Origin: Haliscomenobacter sp041740695 | Lineage (GTDB): Bacteria > Bacteroidota > Bacteroidia > Chitinophagales > Saprospiraceae | Direction of reading: 5' to 3' | Length of the DNA stretch: 64,000 bases | Assembly: GCF_041740695.1 (NCBI RefSeq) | Contig: NZ_JBGSLK010000093.1 | Location: 1-64,000, forward strand | Part shown: in pieces, positions 1 to 9,036 of the stretch | How positions within the stretch are numbered: the stretch's first letter is position 1 | Layout: each line of letters begins with the position of its first letter | Notes under the pieces: model-generated | Seen by the model: the letters and a program-made list of their open reading frames with translations, nothing else | The model's database searches: none | Told to the model about the DNA's origin: nothing | Program-made: the position numbers and the translations under genes

Positions 1-99
1 TCGAGGGGTCGGGGTTCCAAAGTTCCAGGTTCCATCCGGCACTTCGACTTCGCTCAGTGACCGGATGGAACCTGGAACTTTGGAACCCCGACCCCTCGA
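1..99. repeat. Long perfect inverted repeat at window start
   Basis: Bases 1-39 and 61-99 are exact reverse complements (39 bp arms) around a 21-base spacer, 40-60. The spacer has its own weak dyad (CACT at its start, AGTG near its end). It lies just downstream of the stop codon of the minus-strand Bax-inhibitor-like gene, so in RNA it would form a very stable 3' hairpin. The arm may start before the window. There is no T-run typical of an intrinsic terminator, so a role in 3'-end protection or a REP-like repeat is as likely as termination. Confidence 0.85.
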
Positions 100-110
100 A
101 CCTTTAGTAG

Positions 111-821
111 TTAGTCATTCGAGCGTCCAAACAAACGCAGGAGGTACAAAAACAAGTTGATAAAGTCCAGATAAAGCGTCAACGCGCCCATAATGGCTTC
201 CTTATGATCCTCTTCAGTACCTTCATTCCCGATGATGTTCATCTGTTTGATCTTCTGGGTATCATAAGCCGTCAAACCTACAAAGATCAGGATACCAGCA
301 TAGGTGATGATCCAATACATGATCGGGTGGCGGAAAAAGATGTTCACCACGGAGGCAATCACCAAACCAATCAAGGCCATATAGAGCAGGTTACCCGCTC
401 TGGTCAGGTCCTGTTTGGTGAAATAACCGTAGATACTCATTGCCGCGAAAGTTCCTCCGGTAATCAGGAAGGTGCCCACGATAGAGGCGCCCGTGTACAT
501 GATAAAGATGCCCGACAAAGTCACCCCGTTGAGCACTGCATACAGCATGTACACCAGCGTAGCCGTGGCTGCAGACATGCGCGTAACTGCGGCGGCGAGG
601 TAACCCACCATCAATAATTCACCAATGATTAAGCCCCAAAAAAGCAGCTTGTTGCCAAAGATCAATTGGAGCAAAGCTGGTGAGCTCGACACCAAATAAG
701 CCACTGCCCCCGTTAGTGCCAGCCCGATCGACATCCAGCCGTATACTTTGGTGATGAAACGCGCCTGTTCGGCTTCGATGGATGCTTGCCTTTGATCACC
801 TACAAAAGGATATTCATTCAT
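111..821 (-). CDS. Bax inhibitor-1/YccA family membrane protein
   Basis: A 236-residue inner-membrane protein of the BI-1/YccA (YbhL) family. About seven hydrophobic segments run from residue 25 to the C-terminus, and the family's conserved tail is present: an A-Y-D-T-Q-K-I-K motif near residue 185 followed by the short L-Y-L-D-F-I-N-L-F-L stretch. The N-terminal 20 residues are polar and cytoplasmic. Family members are implicated in pH-dependent ion (calcium) leak and protease modulation, but no exact role can be assigned here. It is separated from glnS by 83 bases and its 3' end faces the long hairpin at the window edge. The ATG at 821 is preceded by an A/T-rich leader without an obvious Shine-Dalgarno, which is usual in Bacteroidota. 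Confidence 0.9.
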   Translation of the reverse strand: MNEYPFVGDQRQASIEAEQARFITKVYGWMSIGLALTGAVAYLVSSSPALLQLIFGNKLLFWGLIIGELLMVGYLAAAVTRMSAATATLVYMLYAVLNGVTLSGIFIMYTGASIVGTFLITGGTFAAMSIYGYFTKQDLTRAGNLLYMALIGLVIASVVNIFFRHPIMYWIITYAGILIFVGLTAYDTQKIKQMNIIGNEGTEEDHKEAIMGALTLYLDFINLFLYLLRLFGRSND

Positions 822-904
822 TTTTAATTGGGTTTTTGTTTAAAAAAAATACCGATTGTGAAACAAGTTTAAGGATAGTTTTGGTTCCACACAAATTTAA
901 TTGC

Positions 905-2587
905 TCAGGGTTTATAACTATCCTTCAGTCCCACAGTAAGATTGAACACCGGGCGCTCAGGTGTACCATCCTGATCGGCGCAGAAATACCCCATGCGCAA
1001 GAATTGGAAGCTGTCGCCAGCTTTGGCCTGAGCCAGACTGGGTTCCAATTTAGCATTCGGGATTACTTTGAGGGAATCAGGATTGACAAACTCGAGGTAA
1101 TCGCGGTCTTCATGGTTGGTCGGTTCTGGATCCGTGAATAGTTTATCGTACATCCGCACTTCGCCATTCACTGCCTGAGCGATCGATACCCAGTGCAACA
1201 CACCTTTGGCTTTGAGGCCGGAGGTATCGGAGCCCGAGCGACTATCCGGGAAGTAAGTACAATGCAGTTCTGTAATCTGACCAGTAGCCGGATCTTTTTG
1301 TACCGCATCACACTGAATAATATAGGCACCTTTCAGGCGTACCATTCCACCTGGTGCCAGGCGGAAAAATTTCTTGGGCGCATCTTCCATAAAGTCTTCC
1401 TGCTCGATGTAAATCTCGCGGGAAAAAGGAATGGTGCGGGTGCCCGCGTTAGGATCCTCTGGGTTGTTCTCCAATTCCATCTGCTCCACTTGCCCTTCTG
1501 GATAATTGGTGATGACCACTTTGAGGGGGTCGAGCACTGCCATGGCGCGGGTAGCGGTTTGGTTCAGGATTTCGCGGACCGAAAACTCCAACAAACCGTA
1601 TTCAATGGTATTGTCGCGTTTGGCAACTCCGGCGCGTTCGCAAAAATTAATGATGCCTTGCGCTGGATAACCGCGGCGGCGCATACCGGAAATGGTGGGC
1701 ATGCGTGGATCGTCCCAACTGGTCACATGACCTTCGGTGACCAACTTGAGCAGTTTGCGCTTGCTGGTGATCAGGTACGCCACGTTCATCCGGGCAAACT
1801 CAATCTGGCGGCTGGGGAAAATGCCCAGTTTTTCGATGTACCACTCGTACAATGGGCGGTGGTGGATGAATTCCAGCGAACACAAGGAATGCGTGATGCC
1901 TTCGATCGAATCACTTTGTCCGTGGGCGAAGTCGTACATCGGATAGATGCACCACTGATCGCCAGTACGGTGGTGGTGGGCGTGTTTGATGCGGTACATG
2001 ATGGGGTCGCGCAGGTGCATGTTGGGAGAGCTTAAGTCACCCATGGTGCGCAGCACCCGGGCACCATCGGGGAACTCCCCGTTTTTCATGCGTTCAAACA
2101 AGTCCAGGTTTTCTTCGATGGAACGACTGCGGTAAGGGCTGGCCTGCGCAGGTACGGCGGGATTACCTTTCAGCGCTTCGATTTCTTCCTTGCTGGAATC
2201 GTCGACGTAGGCTAGGCCTTTTTTGATCAGTTCAACCGCATAAGTGAAGAGTTGGGGGAAGTAGTCGGAAGCATACAACTCGTTGTCCCAGTTGGCACCC
2301 AACCAGCGTACATCGGCACGAATGCTGTCCACGTACTCTACATCTTCGGTAACGGGGTTGGTATCGTCAAAACGCAGGTTGAATTTGCCCTGGAAACGTT
2401 GGGCAATGCCATAATTAACCGTGATGGCCTTTGCGTGGCCGATATGGAGGTAGCCATTGGGCTCTGGCGGGAAACGGGTGTGAATCCGGCCAGCGTGTTT
2501 GCCATTGGCAATGTCTTCTTCGATGATTTGCTCGATAAAATTCAGTGAACGTTCTTCTTTTTCAAGCAATGGTTTGTCGGCACTCAT
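905..2587 (-). CDS. glnS: Glutaminyl-tRNA synthetase
   Basis: GlnRS (560 aa) charges tRNA-Gln with glutamine in the cytoplasm. The class I HIGH-like motif is P-N-G-Y-L-H-I-G-H near residue 45 and the KMSKS-like motif is T-S-K-R-K-L. The catalytic core is followed by the two-part beta-barrel anticodon-binding domain to the C-terminus. The reading frame stays open upstream to 2938, but that extension overlaps the argS 3' end and has no synthetase similarity. The ATG at 2587 gives M-S-A-D-K-P, which fits the family's length. It follows argS by 58 bases on the same strand, so co-transcription is likely. Having a dedicated GlnRS means the direct charging route is available. Confidence 0.96.
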   Translation of the reverse strand: MSADKPLLEKEERSLNFIEQIIEEDIANGKHAGRIHTRFPPEPNGYLHIGHAKAITVNYGIAQRFQGKFNLRFDDTNPVTEDVEYVDSIRADVRWLGANWDNELYASDYFPQLFTYAVELIKKGLAYVDDSSKEEIEALKGNPAVPAQASPYRSRSIEENLDLFERMKNGEFPDGARVLRTMGDLSSPNMHLRDPIMYRIKHAHHHRTGDQWCIYPMYDFAHGQSDSIEGITHSLCSLEFIHHRPLYEWYIEKLGIFPSRQIEFARMNVAYLITSKRKLLKLVTEGHVTSWDDPRMPTISGMRRRGYPAQGIINFCERAGVAKRDNTIEYGLLEFSVREILNQTATRAMAVLDPLKVVITNYPEGQVEQMELENNPEDPNAGTRTIPFSREIYIEQEDFMEDAPKKFFRLAPGGMVRLKGAYIIQCDAVQKDPATGQITELHCTYFPDSRSGSDTSGLKAKGVLHWVSIAQAVNGEVRMYDKLFTDPEPTNHEDRDYLEFVNPDSLKVIPNAKLEPSLAQAKAGDSFQFLRMGYFCADQDGTPERPVFNLTVGLKDSYKP

Positions 2588-2645
2588 ATTTGTTTGGTTG
2601 TAGGGATTCAATGAAGTCTTTTCCAAAACCTTACTGGATAATGGA

Positions 2646-4490
2646 TTACATCCGCTCCGGCGTCTCAATGCCCAGCAAATCCAGACCCATCCGTAGGGCA
2701 TTCCGCACTGCGATCGACAACTGAATCCTGAATGCTTTGGCTGCTTCCGATTCCGCTTGCAAGATGCGATAATCGTGCCAGAAGCGGTGAAAAGCCTTGG
2801 CCAATTCATAGCTGTACATCGCCACCATGGAGGGGTCGTAGGTTTCAGCTGCCTGTTTGATGACCTCTGGGAACTGATAGAGTTGGGCGATGATGTCCTT
2901 TTCGGCAGTTTCCAGGCTTGTATATTCGCTGGCCGCACTCAGGTCGGGATTTCCAGCCTTGTTGAGCATGGAGCTGCAACGTACGAAGGCATTTTGTACG
3001 TAAGGGCCCGTTTGACCCTGCAAGTCAACCGACTCTTTGGGGTCGAAAATCATGCGCTTCTTGGGGTGTACTTTAACGATGAAAAACTTCAAAGCGGCCA
3101 AACCAATTTTACGAATGACTTCTTGTTGGGCTTCGGGCGTCATATCGGCCAAAGAGCCCCGTTCCTTACTGTTTTCCCAAGCTTCCTGAACGACTTCCGC
3201 AATGAGGTCATCGGCATCTACTACGGTACCTTCCCGCGATTTCATTTTGCCGCTCGGCAAATCCACCATGCCGTAAGACAAATGGAACAAACCACTCGCA
3301 TAAGGCTCACCCAGACGCTTCATGATTTCAAAAAGCACCTGGAAATGGTAGTTTTGTTCATCGGCCACCACGTAAATCATTTTCTCCGCCCCAAAATCCT
3401 GGTAACGCATTTGGGCGGTACCAATGTCCTGGGTGATGTATACCGAGGTGCCGTCTTTGCGCAGCACCAATTTTTTATCCAATTTGGCGTCTTCCAAATC
3501 GATCCATACCGAGCCGTCTTCGAGGCGGAAAAAGACCCCGGAGTTCAAACCTTGGTCGACGGTTTCGCGCCCGAGCAAATAGGTGTTGGATTCGTAATAG
3601 AGCTTGTCAAAAGTGACACCCAATTTGTCAAAAGTGGAATCAAAACCCGCATAAACCCAGCCGTTCATCCGCTTCCACAGCTCGATGGTTTCCGTTTCGT
3701 GGGCTTCCCAAGCGAGTAGCATTTCACGGGCTGCTTTGCCCAGGGTGCTGTATAGGTTGAAATACTGGTCTTTGTACGTTTTAAAAAACGCTTCGGGGCT
3801 TTGATCGGCTTTTTTCTTTTCGGTGTAAATGGCCAAAGCCTCTTCGCTTTGTTGCCAGGTTTTGTATTCTTCCTGGAATTTCTGTTCAAACAACACGTAG
3901 TAGTCGCCTACAAAGTGGTCGCTCTTGGTGTTGGTTGATTCGGGAGTTGCGCCTGCTCCAAATTTTTTCCAGGCCAACATACTTTTACAAATGGCGATGC
4001 CCCGGTCGTTGATGATTTGTACGCGCACGACGTCGTAGCCCGCGGCTTCGTAAATTTTGCTCACCGACCAGCCCAACAGAATATTGCGGATATGCCCCAG
4101 GTGCAGGGGTTTATTGGTATTGGGGGAACAATATTCCACCATGACCTTGCGGCCATTGGCGGGTTGGGTGCCGTATTGCGGATTTTGGTAAATGTCTTGC
4201 AAAAACTCCAGCCAGTACTGATCGTCAACCACCAGGTTCAAAAAGCCCTTGATGACGTTGAAATCTTTGATGTACTGCACTTGCTCCACTAAAAAAGCGC
4301 CCAATTCCTGGCCGATGGCCTCGGGACTTTTTTTGATGTGTTTGGTAAAAGGAAAAACAACCAGTGTATAATCTCCTTCAAACTCTTTACGGGTCGTGCT
4401 CAAAGGGAAGTCTTCCGCCTTGATTTCCAGGTTGTACAATTGCGCAGCGCCTTGAACGACGCCTTGCTGAATGATGTTGACAATGTTCAT
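2646..4490 (-). CDS. argS: Arginyl-tRNA synthetase
   Basis: ArgRS (614 aa) charges tRNA-Arg. Order of parts: N-terminal additional domain (about residues 1-95), class I core with the motif P-L-H-L-G-H-I-R-N near 130, a KMSKS equivalent G-K-M-K-S-R-E-G-T, and a C-terminal DALR helical anticodon-binding domain ending in I-E-T-P-E-R-M. The frame is open further upstream to 4652, but that part is read through a hairpin repeat, so the ATG at 4490 is taken; it gives the usual family N-terminus. A minus-strand -7-like box (TATTTTTG) lies at 4519-4526, 29 bases before the ATG, so argS-glnS may start there. Confidence 0.96.
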   Translation of the reverse strand: MNIVNIIQQGVVQGAAQLYNLEIKAEDFPLSTTRKEFEGDYTLVVFPFTKHIKKSPEAIGQELGAFLVEQVQYIKDFNVIKGFLNLVVDDQYWLEFLQDIYQNPQYGTQPANGRKVMVEYCSPNTNKPLHLGHIRNILLGWSVSKIYEAAGYDVVRVQIINDRGIAICKSMLAWKKFGAGATPESTNTKSDHFVGDYYVLFEQKFQEEYKTWQQSEEALAIYTEKKKADQSPEAFFKTYKDQYFNLYSTLGKAAREMLLAWEAHETETIELWKRMNGWVYAGFDSTFDKLGVTFDKLYYESNTYLLGRETVDQGLNSGVFFRLEDGSVWIDLEDAKLDKKLVLRKDGTSVYITQDIGTAQMRYQDFGAEKMIYVVADEQNYHFQVLFEIMKRLGEPYASGLFHLSYGMVDLPSGKMKSREGTVVDADDLIAEVVQEAWENSKERGSLADMTPEAQQEVIRKIGLAALKFFIVKVHPKKRMIFDPKESVDLQGQTGPYVQNAFVRCSSMLNKAGNPDLSAASEYTSLETAEKDIIAQLYQFPEVIKQAAETYDPSMVAMYSYELAKAFHRFWHDYRILQAESEAAKAFRIQLSIAVRNALRMGLDLLGIETPERM

Positions 4491-4518
4491 TTGTCTGGGT
4501 ATGTTGTAGATTGAGTGG

Positions 4519-4526
4519 CAAAAATA
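4519..4526 (-). promoter_or_regulatory. Possible -7 box of argS-glnS promoter
   Basis: On the minus strand this reads TATTTTTG, a full match to the Bacteroidota TAnnTTTG -7 box, about 29 bases upstream of the argS ATG. No clear TTG -33 element was found at the expected distance, so the call rests on one box only. Confidence 0.4.
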
Positions 4527-4533
4527 GAAAAAA

Positions 4534-4655
4534 AGTTGAGAAGGTTTAGGGAGGTTGAGAAGGTTGAGGCTACCGCGAGCGATTTTGACAATGTCCTTGT
4601 CTAAGTCGCTCGCGGTAGCCTCAACCTCCTCAACTTTCTCAACCTCCCTCAACCT
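4534..4655. repeat. Long hairpin repeat, family member 1
   Basis: Arms at about 4534-4582 and 4606-4655 pair with a few mismatches and one indel. They are made of GGTTGAG/AAGGTTGAGG-type units and end in the GC-rich inner stem CTACCGCGAGCGA. The 23-base loop (4583-4605) matches the loop of the hairpin at 24245-24345 at 20 of 23 positions. It fills the space between argS and the 3' end of the upstream lipoprotein gene on the same strand. Confidence 0.85.
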
Positions 4656-4657
4656 AC

Positions 4658-5230
4658 TTATTTCATTTTGCCATAAAGATATTCCAAAACTTTGCCTGTC
4701 GCGGCTTCACCTGACAGGCGGAAATCGTCTTTCGCACCCCGGTATTTTTTCACTGCACCTTTGTTGGTATCATCTGGTGAAGCACCCTCGCGGCTTTCTG
4801 CACCGATCAGGTCTTTGGGGCCGTAGTAAAAGCGATTTTGTACAAAACCACTTTCGGTCAAAGCAAGTTCCTTCAAATATACCGGACGGCGATCCTTGAG
4901 GTAGTACCAGCTTTCCAGTTTGGGCGTTTTGCAATAAACCATTTGTGGCATCCCTTCATAGGAATAGACGAATACCTCGGTCTTTTCTTTGCCATTAAAA
5001 ACGAAATTGGGGCCAGCTACATTCATACTATCCTGAACCGCATCAATACCTTTGACCAGCTTTTCAACTTCAGCAATGGATTCAGGACCAGTGATGGGTG
5101 GGGCATCCACTTCAAACACGTCATTGGGGCCCAATACTTTGGTTTCCCCATCGTTCTTTCCATCATTTTTGCAGGCTACAAAGCCCAGCAAGAGCAACAA
5201 ACTCAATAGTAAAATGCTTTGATTTTTCAC
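4658..5230 (-). CDS. Hypothetical lipoprotein
   Basis: Not recognised beyond being a predicted lipoprotein of 190 aa. Starting from GTG at 5230 gives a compact signal peptide: M-K-N-Q, then a run of Leu, then the lipobox G-F-V-A-C near residue 20. An upstream TTG in frame at 5266 would add 12 residues before this signal and is less likely. The mature part is soluble with a D/N/K-rich linker after the Cys, then a mixed alpha/beta-looking segment with several Tyr (Y-Y-L-K, R-F-Y-Y-G-P-K). It has no catalytic motif that can be named. It lies 44 bases downstream of pullulanase on the same strand and upstream of argS with a hairpin in between. Confidence 0.7.
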   Translation of the reverse strand: MKNQSILLLSLLLLLGFVACKNDGKNDGETKVLGPNDVFEVDAPPITGPESIAEVEKLVKGIDAVQDSMNVAGPNFVFNGKEKTEVFVYSYEGMPQMVYCKTPKLESWYYLKDRRPVYLKELALTESGFVQNRFYYGPKDLIGAESREGASPDDTNKGAVKKYRGAKDDFRLSGEAATGKVLEYLYGKMK

Positions 5231-5274
5231 TTTGATCAATTTAACAAGAATAATAAATTCGCGCAAAGCTAAGA

Positions 5275-7305
5275 TTATTTCTCCATCCCTCCACTTTGCC
5301 CGGGAGCAATTGGTGTGTAAAGGATTAACGCAGAATAAGCGGGTACCAGCACACCAGAGTTGCGAATTACGGGGGGATTTTTGACATCAATGGCCATACC
5401 GTTGCCCACTACTTTCCATTCTGCCAGGGGTAAAGTGACTGCGTGTACTTTATCCGAACCGTTGTAAATCACCGCAATGGTATGCCAGGGGTCACCATTG
5501 GCGTGGTTGGAGATGAGAAACCCGGTCAGGTTATCTTCCGTGGTAGGGATGAACTTCAAGTGTTCCCGAATCATCGCTGCTGAAGTCATGCGGAAGGCCG
5601 GATGGCTTTTGCGTAGGGCAATCAGGTTTTTGGTGTAATCAAAAATCTCCTTGTACTGGTATTTACGCGTCCAATCGAGCTGATTGATTTCGTCGGGTTT
5701 GTTGTAGGAATTTTCCTCGCCTTTTTTGGTGACGACCATTTCGGTGCCTGCATGCAGGAAGGGTACACCTTGGGCCGTAAGCACCATCGATAAGGCTAAA
5801 CGGTACATTTTGATGCGTTCCTCATCCAAGAGCATGGGGTTGTTGATGGCCAGGCGATCCCAGAGGGTATGGTTGTCGTGGCAAGAGGCATAAGTGATGG
5901 TTTGATCGGGGCTATTTGCCCAGGCGGCCTTAGAATAGTTGACTTTGGAATAATCTACTTCGGGATGCCAGGTAGAGGCGACCACGCCAAATTTTACACT
6001 TTCTTTCAAACCAGGTTTGCCGCTGACAAAACCTTTTTCAGTATGGGTAAACACGTGCCCCCGAATGGCATCGCGCATGTCGTCGCTAAAAGCAGCCACT
6101 TTGTCCAACTTGAGCACATTGGCTTTGGTGGCTTTTTGGTCGTCGGGTAGGGGAGATGCCCCAGCCGTCCAACCCTCACCATAAAGGTAAATCGTTGGGT
6201 CAATGGCATGCACCGCTTTGCTGATCTGGTTCATGGTTTCGATGTCGTGAATCCCCATGAGGTCGAAGCGGAAGCCATCCACATGGTATTCTTTGACCCA
6301 GTGCAACACAGACTCGATGATGAATTTGCGCACCATCGGGCGCTCCGAAGCGGTTTCATTGCCACAAGCTGACGCATCCGAAAAACCACCTTTGTCATTC
6401 TGGCGGTAGTAATAACCAGGGACCAATTGATTGAAGTTTGAAGGTCCGGTAGCACCCGTGTGGTTGTATACGACGTCCATCACCATGCGGATGCCCGCGT
6501 TGTGCAGCGCACTTACCATTTGTTTGAACTCGCGGATGCGCACCGCCCCATCGGCTGGATTGGTACTGTAACTGCCTTCGGGCACATTGTAGTTTTGGGG
6601 GTCGTAACCCCAGTTGAATTGGGGCTCGTTGAGTTTTGACTCGTCGACCGACAAGTAGTCAAATACGGGTAATAAATGGAGGTGGGTGATGCCCAGTTCT
6701 TTGAGGTGCTCCAGACCAGTGGATTGGCCTTCGGGGTTGCGGGTTTTTTCCTCGGTCAATCCCAGGTATTTGCCTTTGTTGCTGATGCCTGAAGAGGAAT
6801 GGGTGGATAAATCTCGCAGGTGCAACTCATACAAAATGATGTCGGTAGGATTCTTGAGGCTGGGACGGGTATCGTAATTCCAACCCGAAGGATTGGTGGT
6901 TTTTAAGTCAATGACTTGCGCTCTTTTGCCGTTGGTACCTACTGCATAGGCATAAGGATCGGGAACCTCATCGTACCATTTACCCGCTATTTGGGCTTGA
7001 AAGGTGTAATAACGCCCTTGTAAATTGCCTTTAACCGTAGCCACCCAGGTACCTTGGGGGCCTTTTTTCATTTTTATGGACTTGGAAGCTTTCCCACCCA
7101 GGCTTTGTTCATAAAAGCGGAGGATAAGTTGAGCCGCAGGAGGAGACCATACTTTGAAAGTGGAAGACTTGGCTGTATAGGTAAGTCCTAGATCGGTACC
7201 CTCATAAACGGGGTAATCATTGAAATTTTCAGTAGGTTGGTCCATTGCTGCAATGGACAGGAGACTCAGGATCATCAATCCAAATTTTGCTAATCTATTC
7301 CTCAT
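5275..7305 (-). CDS. pulA: Type I pullulanase, GH13, exported
   Basis: Hydrolyses alpha-1,6 branch links in pullulan, glycogen or starch limit dextrins. 676 aa; numbering from the ATG at 7305 (a GTG one codon upstream is also possible). Residues 1-21 form a signal peptide. An N-terminal beta-sandwich (CBM48-like, about 35-135) precedes the GH13 barrel. The type I pullulanase signature reads F-N-W-G-Y-D-P (230-236). Further landmarks: D-V-V-Y-N-H-T (region I), G-F-R-F-D-L with nucleophile D348 (region II), Y-G-E-G-W with acid/base E377 (region III) and S-C-H-D-N-H (region IV). The C-terminal part is a beta domain. Export suggests action in the periplasm or at the surface. Neighbours do not form a full starch-utilisation locus. 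Confidence 0.92.
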   Translation of the reverse strand: MRNRLAKFGLMILSLLSIAAMDQPTENFNDYPVYEGTDLGLTYTAKSSTFKVWSPPAAQLILRFYEQSLGGKASKSIKMKKGPQGTWVATVKGNLQGRYYTFQAQIAGKWYDEVPDPYAYAVGTNGKRAQVIDLKTTNPSGWNYDTRPSLKNPTDIILYELHLRDLSTHSSSGISNKGKYLGLTEEKTRNPEGQSTGLEHLKELGITHLHLLPVFDYLSVDESKLNEPQFNWGYDPQNYNVPEGSYSTNPADGAVRIREFKQMVSALHNAGIRMVMDVVYNHTGATGPSNFNQLVPGYYYRQNDKGGFSDASACGNETASERPMVRKFIIESVLHWVKEYHVDGFRFDLMGIHDIETMNQISKAVHAIDPTIYLYGEGWTAGASPLPDDQKATKANVLKLDKVAAFSDDMRDAIRGHVFTHTEKGFVSGKPGLKESVKFGVVASTWHPEVDYSKVNYSKAAWANSPDQTITYASCHDNHTLWDRLAINNPMLLDEERIKMYRLALSMVLTAQGVPFLHAGTEMVVTKKGEENSYNKPDEINQLDWTRKYQYKEIFDYTKNLIALRKSHPAFRMTSAAMIREHLKFIPTTEDNLTGFLISNHANGDPWHTIAVIYNGSDKVHAVTLPLAEWKVVGNGMAIDVKNPPVIRNSGVLVPAYSALILYTPIAPGQSGGMEK

Positions 7306-7382
7306 CACCAGACGGTTTTTTGAAGAGGTAAAATTAGCAAAATTTGGGGCGATATAGAAAATAGACTTTATGAACAGAAGAT

Positions 7383-8180
7383 TTAACCTTGATTTAGAAC
7401 AGCAGCACTGGCACCTTTGACATCGGTAGGCGATGGCGAGCCACCGAATGGTTCCAGAGAAATGGCAAAGGCTTCAGGTTTGTTTTTGAACTCAAAACTC
7501 ACCAAACCTTTTTGGAGCGCTTCCCAATCCACTACCCCAATACTTACAGGTTTGCCACCTACAAAGGCCCAAAGTTGATATTGTTTGCCGCGGGGATCAT
7601 CAAGGTTTTCCAGTTTCAGATGCGCCAATCGGGCATTTTTGTTCCAGTAAACGGATGCAATCGGCTGATCAGCAGCTTTAACGACCAATTTTTCAGCACA
7701 ACAGCTCCCTTTCAACTCGTTCAATTCCTGCTCCGTGACTTGTAGCCTACTGCTGATTACCTGCTCGTTGGAACGCAAATTTTCTGTAGTCTTTTTCAGT
7801 CCAGCAATTTCTTGCTGCGCCGATTGTTTGCCCATGTACATCCAGCCAGCTAGGGCTAAACTTACCACTGCCGCAGCCATTGGCCAAAGTAAAGACAAAG
7901 TACGCTTAGGCAAAGTCGTTACAATAGGTTCCACAATAGCAACAGTGCCAGGCGCAGTAGCGGACATGATATTGGACAAAATATGAGCAGGTGGAGTTAG
8001 ACCTTCCAGGGCATGGTAAGTTCCCATGGCCTCTTCCACTTCCGCGATTTCTTCCCGAATTTCTGGATATTGGGTAGCCAGTTTTTCAACTGCCTCCCTT
8101 TCTGCGTCATTCAATTGATCCAAAACATACATTTCTATGACGCCGCTATCCAAATATTCCTGAATATTGAATTTTTCCAC
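7383..8180 (-). CDS. Anti-sigma factor, RskA-like
   Basis: A 265-residue single-pass membrane anti-sigma factor. The N-terminal ~80 residues form a small acidic helical domain (E-Y-L-D-S-G-V-I-E-M-Y-V-L-D) typical of zinc-less anti-sigma factors. One TM helix lies around residues 93-112, followed by a coiled-coil stretch to about 155. The C-terminal RskA domain carries the A-S-V-Y-W-N, Y-Q-L-W-A-F and F-A-I-S-L-E-P-x-G-G-S family blocks. The start codon is GTG at 8180; no better start is near. It lies 128 bases downstream of the ECF sigma gene on the same strand, the usual sigma/anti-sigma pairing. It is predicted to hold that sigma factor at the inner membrane until a signal triggers release. 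Confidence 0.87.
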   Translation of the reverse strand: MEKFNIQEYLDSGVIEMYVLDQLNDAEREAVEKLATQYPEIREEIAEVEEAMGTYHALEGLTPPAHILSNIMSATAPGTVAIVEPIVTTLPKRTLSLLWPMAAAVVSLALAGWMYMGKQSAQQEIAGLKKTTENLRSNEQVISSRLQVTEQELNELKGSCCAEKLVVKAADQPIASVYWNKNARLAHLKLENLDDPRGKQYQLWAFVGGKPVSIGVVDWEALQKGLVSFEFKNKPEAFAISLEPFGGSPSPTDVKGASAAVLNQG

Positions 8181-8308
8181 TTGTTAGAGGATTAATGGTT
8201 ATTTATTCATTAAGAGACAACAAACCTGTTTAAAACGATCCGCACTTAAGCGGTAAAATCAAAAGGTCTTGGTTTGTTTGTGCTCTTTTAGGTTCACAAA
8301 TTCTCGCA

Positions 8309-8863
8309 TTACAACTTTTCATTGCGCAAAATTTTACGTAACTCACCGATGGCTGCACGGGCACGCGTTTTTACTGTGCCCAGGGGTATCCCCAGCAGTT
8401 CTTCGACTTCGGATTGCGTATAATTTTGGTAGTACAACAAGTCAATCATTTGACGATGACGGTCATCCATTCGGTCAAGCACTTTGCGCAAACCCACATC
8501 GGGAATCTGCGCTTCAGATTTGGGGCCCTTAACATCAGATACGAAGTTATCCATCTGATCGGTTTTTGATCGCTGCGAAACGACGCGCGATCGGGTGTGG
8601 TCTAAAGCAGCATTTTTAGCAATGCGCATCATCCAGCCGAGCAGTGAACCCTTGTCTTCTTGATACTGATTTCCCCTTTGCCATATTTTGATGAATACGT
8701 CCTGGAGTATCTCCGAGGCGTCCTCTTGATTTCCTATTGTCTTTACGATTAATCCATAAAGTGCAGAAGAATAACGTTGATAGAGCATGGGAATGACAGC
8801 ACGGTCACCGTTCTTGACCATTAGAATGAGTTGGGAATCGGGAATTGTGATTTTTTGTTCCAT
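8309..8863 (-). CDS. ECF RNA polymerase sigma factor (SigK-like)
   Basis: An ECF sigma factor of 184 aa from the ATG at 8863; an earlier TTG-type start would add nine residues. Region 2 spans about residues 20-95 with the core-binding block D-V-F-I-K-I-W-Q and the -10 recognition helix L-G-W-M-M-R-I-A-K-N-A-A-L-D. Region 4 (about 125-180) carries the HTH Y-T-Q-S-E-V-E-E-L-L-G-I-P-L-G-T-V-K-T-R. There is no extra C-terminal domain. It is paired with the RskA-like anti-sigma factor just downstream. The target regulon cannot be read from the window. Confidence 0.92.
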   Translation of the reverse strand: MEQKITIPDSQLILMVKNGDRAVIPMLYQRYSSALYGLIVKTIGNQEDASEILQDVFIKIWQRGNQYQEDKGSLLGWMMRIAKNAALDHTRSRVVSQRSKTDQMDNFVSDVKGPKSEAQIPDVGLRKVLDRMDDRHRQMIDLLYYQNYTQSEVEELLGIPLGTVKTRARAAIGELRKILRNEKL

Positions 8864-9036
8864 AAAGTAATTTGTCAGACGCTGCAACAAAATAGAGCAG
8901 GGAACTTGTTCATGAAATCTTTCAAAATGCTTAAAGAATCTTTAAACGCTCCATTTTTTACAATTCATAAGGCAAGTTAAAAAAATTAGTAGGTTAGGCC
9001 AAAGTTTTGCATATTTAATGGATAAACCGTAGGCAA

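Noticed and set aside
1193..2035. Long plus-strand open frame inside glnS
   Set aside because: It lies antisense to a conserved synthetase; its translation has no recognised family blocks and no promoter or start context of its own.
2588..2938. N-terminal extension of GlnRS upstream of the ATG at 2587
   Set aside because: Runs across the argS 3' end and has Trp/Pro/Arg-rich sequence with no similarity to GlnRS.
4491..4652. N-terminal extension of ArgRS
   Set aside because: It would be read through the hairpin repeat and has repetitive V-E-K-V-E-E composition; the ATG at 4490 gives the normal N-terminus.
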